From Bacillota bacterium (lineage in GTDB: Bacteria; Bacillota; Clostridia; Christensenellales; Christensenellaceae): 64,000 nucleotides of DNA. A program made the position numbers and the translations under genes. The stretch lies in NCBI GenBank assembly GCA_023408315.1, contig JAEYKI010000002.1, positions 1 through 64,000 of the forward strand, written 5' to 3'. Shown here in pieces: positions 60,095 through 64,000 of the stretch. The notes under the pieces are model-generated. The model was not told where the DNA came from. It searched no databases and saw only the letters and a list, made by a program, of their open reading frames with translations. Positions within the stretch are counted from its first letter, which is position 1. Each line of letters opens with the position of its first letter.

Positions 60095-61183
60095 ATGGAA
60101 ACTGTTTTCATATTGCTTCCTTACGCGTCGGCAGGCTTCATTGTGTACTTTGCGTACCTGTTCAGTTTCAGCATACCTGTCTTTGTCGAATTCGTGTATT
60201 CAAGGGGCATCTATCCCATATTCACCAGGATGGACTTTTTAACCGCAAGCCTGCCGTTCAGTCTGGCCGAAATATTGGCGTATGCGCTGCTGGGGTGGCT
60301 GGCTTATTATGCCGTTTTTACCTTTAGAACGCTCATAAAGCGAAACAAAAAAAGCCTCCTCCGTAACCTGTTCTTCCGGCTTGCTTTGCTGGCTGTGGCG
60401 GCAAGTTGCCTGCTGGCTTTGTTTGTGGCTGGCTGGGCTTTTAATTACGCGCGCATGCCTCTTTCAGCTTCTCTGGGCCTGGATGCTTCACCGGCTTCTC
60501 CGGAGGAACTGTACCATTTGTGCCAAAGCCTTGCAGGCAAGGCAAACCATCTGCGCGGCAAAACGCTTGAAGATGCTTGGGGCGTATACAAAATGAACAA
60601 ATCCAAACAGCAGATCAACACGGAGGTAAAAAATGTATTCCGGGAATATGCGCCGCCCTTTATGAACCTGGGAGGCGAGACGGACGTAAAAGGCGTGGCA
60701 ACATACAACCTGCTCTCAGGCTTGAATATCCTGGGCATATTTATACCGTTTACGTATGAGCCCAACGTAAACATGCAAATGCCAGACCTGTATTTCTCGT
60801 CCTCCGCGTTGCACGAATACGCGCACTTCAAAGGCTTTGCGCGGGAAGACGAAGCGAATTTTATTGCATATTACGTATCCCGGAACATGCCCGATACAGA
60901 TTTTTCCTATTCCTCCACCATGCTGGCGCTGGTGCATTCCATGAACCAGCTTGCAAACTGCAGCCCAGGCCTGTACAGCCGGGTGTACGGCGCCCTTTCT
61001 CCCGCCGTTCAAAGGGATTTGGACGCCAACGCGGCCTACTGGGCGCAGTTTAAAGATACGCAGCAAGCGGTGGAAACCATGAACAACAACTACTTGAAAT
61101 CCAATAAGCAACAGGACGGCGTGCAGAGTTACGGGCGCATGGTGGACCTGCTGATTGCCCTGATGCGCGCGGGAGGATTATAA
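60095..61183 (+). CDS. DUF3810 family membrane metallopeptidase-like protein
   Basis: 362 residues. Three membrane segments in the first 115 residues (about 5-30, 50-70, 90-110), then an extracellular or cytosolic domain with HEYAHFKGFAREDEANF at about 245-261, an HExxH-like zinc motif (HEYAH, with a downstream Glu). The upstream part FVYSRGIYP is typical of DUF3810. It might be a membrane protease; no substrate is known. No ribosome site is visible, and the promoter implies a leaderless mRNA. Confidence 0.8.
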   Translation: METVFILLPYASAGFIVYFAYLFSFSIPVFVEFVYSRGIYPIFTRMDFLTASLPFSLAEILAYALLGWLAYYAVFTFRTLIKRNKKSLLRNLFFRLALLAVAASCLLALFVAGWAFNYARMPLSASLGLDASPASPEELYHLCQSLAGKANHLRGKTLEDAWGVYKMNKSKQQINTEVKNVFREYAPPFMNLGGETDVKGVATYNLLSGLNILGIFIPFTYEPNVNMQMPDLYFSSSALHEYAHFKGFAREDEANFIAYYVSRNMPDTDFSYSSTMLALVHSMNQLANCSPGLYSRVYGALSPAVQRDLDANAAYWAQFKDTQQAVETMNNNYLKSNKQQDGVQSYGRMVDLLIALMRAGGL

Positions 61184-61211
61184 ACTTTTTTGCTTTTTTT
61201 TACACAACAAA

Positions 61212-61240
61212 TTGTAATTGGCCTTATTTTCATATATACT
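61212..61240 (+). promoter_or_regulatory. Sigma-A promoter of upp
   Basis: TTGTAA (61212-61217), a 17-bp spacer and TATACT (61235-61240), 32 bp before the start codon. Confidence 0.65.
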
Positions 61241-61272
61241 ATTTACTGATAAAAAACAGGGAGAAATTCAAA

Positions 61273-61902
61273 ATGTCCAATGTATATGTTATAGACCACC
61301 CGCTGATCCAGCACAAACTGACTTTTATGCGGGATAAAAACACAAGCTCAAAGGATTTCCGCGCGCTTTTATATGAAATTTCCATGCTCATGGGATACGA
61401 GGTCACGCGCGACCTGCCTCTTGAGGAAGTGCAGATAGAAACCCCCGTTGCGCCTGCAACAACCAAGATCATCACCGGCAAAAAGCTGGCCATTGTGCCC
61501 ATTTTGCGCGCCGGCCTTGGTATGGTGGACGGGCTTTTAAATCTTGTTCCTTCCGCACGCGTGGGCCACATAGGCCTGTACCGCGACCCGGAAACATTAA
61601 AGCCCGTGGAATATTACTGCAAACTGCCCGGCGATTCGGACGAGCGCATTATCATTGCCGTTGACCCCATGCTGGCGACAGGCGGCAGCGCATCCGCTGC
61701 GCTCACGTTTCTGAAGCAGAAAGGCTGCAGCCAGATCAAGCTGATGTGCCTGATTGCCGCTCCCGAAGGAATCGCCGCCGTGCAGAAAGCGCACCCGGAT
61801 GTGGACATCTATGTTGCAGCGGTGGACGAGCGTTTGAACGACCACGCCTATATTGTGCCCGGCCTGGGAGACGCAGGCGACCGGCTGTTTGGAACAAAAT
61901 AA
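61273..61902 (+). CDS. upp: Uracil phosphoribosyltransferase
   Basis: Pyrimidine salvage: uracil + PRPP to UMP. 209 residues, the usual length. The substrate motifs are VPILRAGLGMVDGLL (about 75-89), the PRPP loop VDPMLATGGSASAAL (about 130-144) and the uracil-binding YIVPGLGDAGDRLFGTK at the end. It complements the de novo pyr operon at 14.4-20 kb but is not linked to it. GGGAG precedes the ATG. Confidence 0.97.
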   Translation: MSNVYVIDHPLIQHKLTFMRDKNTSSKDFRALLYEISMLMGYEVTRDLPLEEVQIETPVAPATTKIITGKKLAIVPILRAGLGMVDGLLNLVPSARVGHIGLYRDPETLKPVEYYCKLPGDSDERIIIAVDPMLATGGSASAALTFLKQKGCSQIKLMCLIAAPEGIAAVQKAHPDVDIYVAAVDERLNDHAYIVPGLGDAGDRLFGTK

Positions 61903-61904
61903 AA

Positions 61905-61940
61905 CAAAAGGCTCCAATGTGAGCCTTTTTCTTTTGTTTT
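61905..61940 (+). terminator. Terminator of upp
   Basis: AAGGCTC/GAGCCTT stem with a 5-nt loop and long T-rich run, immediately after the stop codon. Confidence 0.85.
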
Positions 61941-62123
61941 TTTGCAGGCTCCCCGCCTCCAAACCTCCGGCCAAAAACCACTTGGCCCTTGGAACCCATT
62001 ATGCAAAACGACGCTATGCGGCGTTTTGGGACAAGATATTAACAAATAATTAATCAAAATACCGTATGCCAGAGGCAGGCTGGTTTTTTCTTTGCAACGC
62101 CGCGAAGCGGTATTGCTGGCATA

Positions 62124-62180
62124 AGGGATTCCAAAGGGTCAATCGATCCTTTGGCGGGGTGCAGGGGCGAAGCCCCTGTA
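62124..62180. repeat. GGGATTCC-type hairpin repeat, copy 2
   Basis: GGGATTCCAAAGGGTCAATCG-type sequence (62124-62145) with CCAAAGG/CCTTTGG pairing, then a CAGGGGC-GAA-GCCCCTG hairpin (62162-62178). The first half matches the minus strand of 59938-59988. It precedes the glycosyltransferase stop codon. Confidence 0.45.
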
Positions 62181-62187
62181 AAAACTA

Positions 62188-63111
62188 TTATTTATCTTTC
62201 GTATTTATTTTTTCTTTAATTACATACTGCGGCTGTTTGTTCATGGATATGAACGTGCGGCCCATGTACTCGCCCACCAGGCCCAGCACCAGCAATATCA
62301 AACCGCCGATGAATACCATCGCGGCCATGTTGGACGTCCAACCAAGCGCAATTTTATCCCAATACAGCAATTTATTGATGATAAGCACAATAGCGGCAAC
62401 AAACCCCGCCAGGGCAAATATCAAACCTAATACCGTGGCAATGCGTAACGGTTTAATTGAAAAGCTAGTGAATCCGTTCATCCAAAGGCCCACCAGTTTA
62501 CCCAGGCTGTACCCGGAAGCGCCTTCCGTGCGCTTTTTATGCACAACGGGAACGTCTGTAATGCTGGAGGTGGTGCGCAGCACCAGGCCGCCCAGGTAGG
62601 GGTACGGGTTATCGTAGCGCAGTATCTCGTCCACCACAAAACGCTTCATGGCAACAAAGCTGGACATATATAAATCCTTGGGCTTCCCCAGCATAATCTC
62701 GCTCATGCGGTTATTCAGGCGGCTGCCCCAGTTGCGGAACACGCTGTGCTGCTTGTCCTCATAACGCGCGTATACAACGTCAAAACCTTCGTTAATTTTA
62801 TCAACCAGTTTAATGGATTCGGCGGGCGGAGTCTGTCCGTCGTCGTCCAGGCAAATCACAATATCCCCCACGCTCTCGCGCAGCCCTGCCATCAGGGCGG
62901 AATGCTGCCCAAAATTCCTGGCAAAGGAAAGCATCCGCACGTTGGCATACTTGCCGCAGATTTCTTTTAATACGGCAAGCGTGTCGTCCGGCGAACAATC
63001 GTTCACCAGTATCACTTCAAACTCCTTGCCCGCGTATGCGCCGAATATCTCGTCCACAACGCCGCTTATGGTGTTTTGGGACCGGTAACAGGGAATTACA
63101 AAGGAAATCAT
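62188..63111 (-). CDS. Polyprenyl-phosphate glycosyltransferase (GT2, ArnC/GtrB-like)
   Basis: 307 residues. A GT-A domain with VIPCYRSQNTI at the start, NDCSPDDT (about 38), the DDDGQTPPE metal/catalytic motif (about 92-100), and two C-terminal membrane helices (about 232-258 and 266-290). The layout matches DPM1/ArnC/GtrB enzymes that load a sugar onto undecaprenyl phosphate. It lies 13 bp after a WecE-like aminotransferase gene, suggesting an amino-sugar decorating the envelope. Confidence 0.85.
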   Translation of the reverse strand: MISFVIPCYRSQNTISGVVDEIFGAYAGKEFEVILVNDCSPDDTLAVLKEICGKYANVRMLSFARNFGQHSALMAGLRESVGDIVICLDDDGQTPPAESIKLVDKINEGFDVVYARYEDKQHSVFRNWGSRLNNRMSEIMLGKPKDLYMSSFVAMKRFVVDEILRYDNPYPYLGGLVLRTTSSITDVPVVHKKRTEGASGYSLGKLVGLWMNGFTSFSIKPLRIATVLGLIFALAGFVAAIVLIINKLLYWDKIALGWTSNMAAMVFIGGLILLVLGLVGEYMGRTFISMNKQPQYVIKEKINTKDK

Positions 63112-63124
63112 CTATGCCTCTCCT

Positions 63125-64000
63125 TTACTCCCGCGCACGAAAAAACGCGGCCGCCACATCCGCAATAATACGGATCTCTTCTTCTTTAAGGCCCCAGTAC
63201 ATGGGCAGGCGCACAAGCCTCTCGCTCTCCCGGGTGGTGTATTCGTCCGCACCGCTGAACCTGCCGAATTTCATCCCGGCGGGCGACGAATGCAGGGGCA
63301 CATAATGGAACACGCACATAATTTCTTTTTCCTTCATGTACGCAATAAAATCCTGCCGCGTCTGCAAATCTTTGCATTTGATATAAAACATGTGGCCGTT
63401 GTGCACACAGCCCTGCGGCACATGCGGCAGTTCAATCATTCCTTCCCGGGCAAGAGGCGCAAGCAGGGATTTATACAGTTCATAGCTCCTGAGCCTGTCC
63501 CGGTTAATCTCCTCCGCCAACTCCAGCTGCGCGTACAGGTAAGCCGCGTTAATCTCACTGGGCAGGTAGCTGGAGCCAACAATCTGCCAGGTATACTTGT
63601 CCACCTGGCCCCGCCAAAACTTGCTGCGGTCCGTGCCTTTTTCCCTCAGCATTTCCGCAAGCTCTATATACACCGGGTCGTTCAGCAGCAGCAGGCCGCC
63701 TTCCCCCATGGAATAATTTTTTGTTTCGTGAAAGCTGTATGTCCCCAATTCGCCAATAGTCCCCAGCGGTTTGCCTTTATACGTGGACATCATGCCCTGC
63801 GCCGCATCCTCCAGCACCAAAAGGCCGTGCTTTTTGGCGATTGCGCATATAGCGTCCATCTCACAGGATACGCCCGCGTAATGCACAACTATAATGGCTT
63901 TGGTTTTAGATGTAATGGCCCTCTCTATCTTGTTTTCGTCTATGTTCATGGTATCAGGCCGGACGTCCACAAAAACGCACACGCCGCCCCGCATGGCCAC
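63125..64000 (-). CDS. DegT/WecE-family sugar aminotransferase (5' end outside window)
   Basis: 291 residues are visible; about 80-100 N-terminal residues lie beyond position 64000. The PLP lysine is in SFHETKNYSMGEGG, a WecE/RffA-like motif, and the C-terminal FHYVPLHSSPAGMKFGRF is also typical of dTDP-4-amino-4,6-dideoxygalactose transaminase. It would supply an amino-deoxysugar for the GT2 enzyme next to it. The exact sugar is uncertain. The last internal Met at the edge is not the true start. Confidence 0.85.
   Translation of the reverse strand: MAMRGGVCVFVDVRPDTMNIDENKIERAITSKTKAIIVVHYAGVSCEMDAICAIAKKHGLLVLEDAAQGMMSTYKGKPLGTIGELGTYSFHETKNYSMGEGGLLLLNDPVYIELAEMLREKGTDRSKFWRGQVDKYTWQIVGSSYLPSEINAAYLYAQLELAEEINRDRLRSYELYKSLLAPLAREGMIELPHVPQGCVHNGHMFYIKCKDLQTRQDFIAYMKEKEIMCVFHYVPLHSSPAGMKFGRFSGADEYTTRESERLVRLPMYWGLKEEEIRIIADVAAAFFRARE

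Overview
The window is from a Gram-positive, Clostridia-like bacterium of moderate GC. Signs are a dihydroorotate dehydrogenase of the PyrD/PyrK type, the ylmE-sepF-divIVA-lspA-rluD division neighbourhood, an LPXTG cell-wall protein, a SigB-type sigma factor with RsbV/RsbW-like partners, RqcH, DUF4364 and a CIRCE operator. I would not go below class level. No rRNA, CRISPR array or intact insertion sequence is visible.

Region 1 (1-9.3 kb) is accessory DNA at a tRNA-Lys gene. A roughly 170-bp imperfect direct repeat that includes the tRNA 3' half lies at 1-172 and 8836-9009. Between the copies are a 2333-residue LPXTG mosaic surface protein, a SHOCT-domain protein and two broken tyrosine-integrase pieces. 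A TACGAC-N5-TACGAC motif occurs four times. Four tRNA genes (Lys, Gln, His, Arg) follow.

Region 2 (9.4-31.4 kb) is mostly housekeeping: rph-rdgB-phosphoesterase, rqcH, a pyrC-pyrF-carA-pyrK-pyrD-pyrE operon (no carB or pyrB here), a lysoplasmalogenase-like gene, the division cluster, the sigma-factor partner-switch module, csp, an AI-2E family exporter, lgt and two small lipoproteins. The pyr operon leader has a strong promoter, a short leader ORF crossing a U-tract and an intrinsic terminator containing the ORF stop codon. This is the layout of UTP-sensing attenuation as in E. coli pyrBI, and I consider it the best candidate for something new in the window.

Region 3 (31.4-42.3 kb) has an acyl-CoA ligase, a two-component system downstream of a MacA/MacB-like efflux operon, an Hsp20 gene under a perfect CIRCE operator, an isolated phage-type amidase and holin pair, and a DUF4364 protein. 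Region 4 (42.4-44.7 kb) holds a likely 6S RNA, tRNA-Gln, an AT-rich RelA/SpoT-domain gene and a broken serine-recombinase tail, and looks partly acquired.

Region 5 (44.7-64 kb) has an N-terminally short folC after valS, ppk, a YhbD/bactofilin pair with a probable 38-residue downstream ORF, a HAD phosphatase, an HdeD-like membrane protein, an HD-domain protein, a second acyl-CoA ligase with its XRE-cupin regulator, an enoate-reductase-like flavoprotein with an altered Fe-S ligand motif, a DUF3810 metalloprotease-like protein, upp, and the start of a sugar-modification operon (GT2 and WecE-like aminotransferase, cut by the window edge). Two intergenic palindromic repeat families are scattered through regions 2-5.
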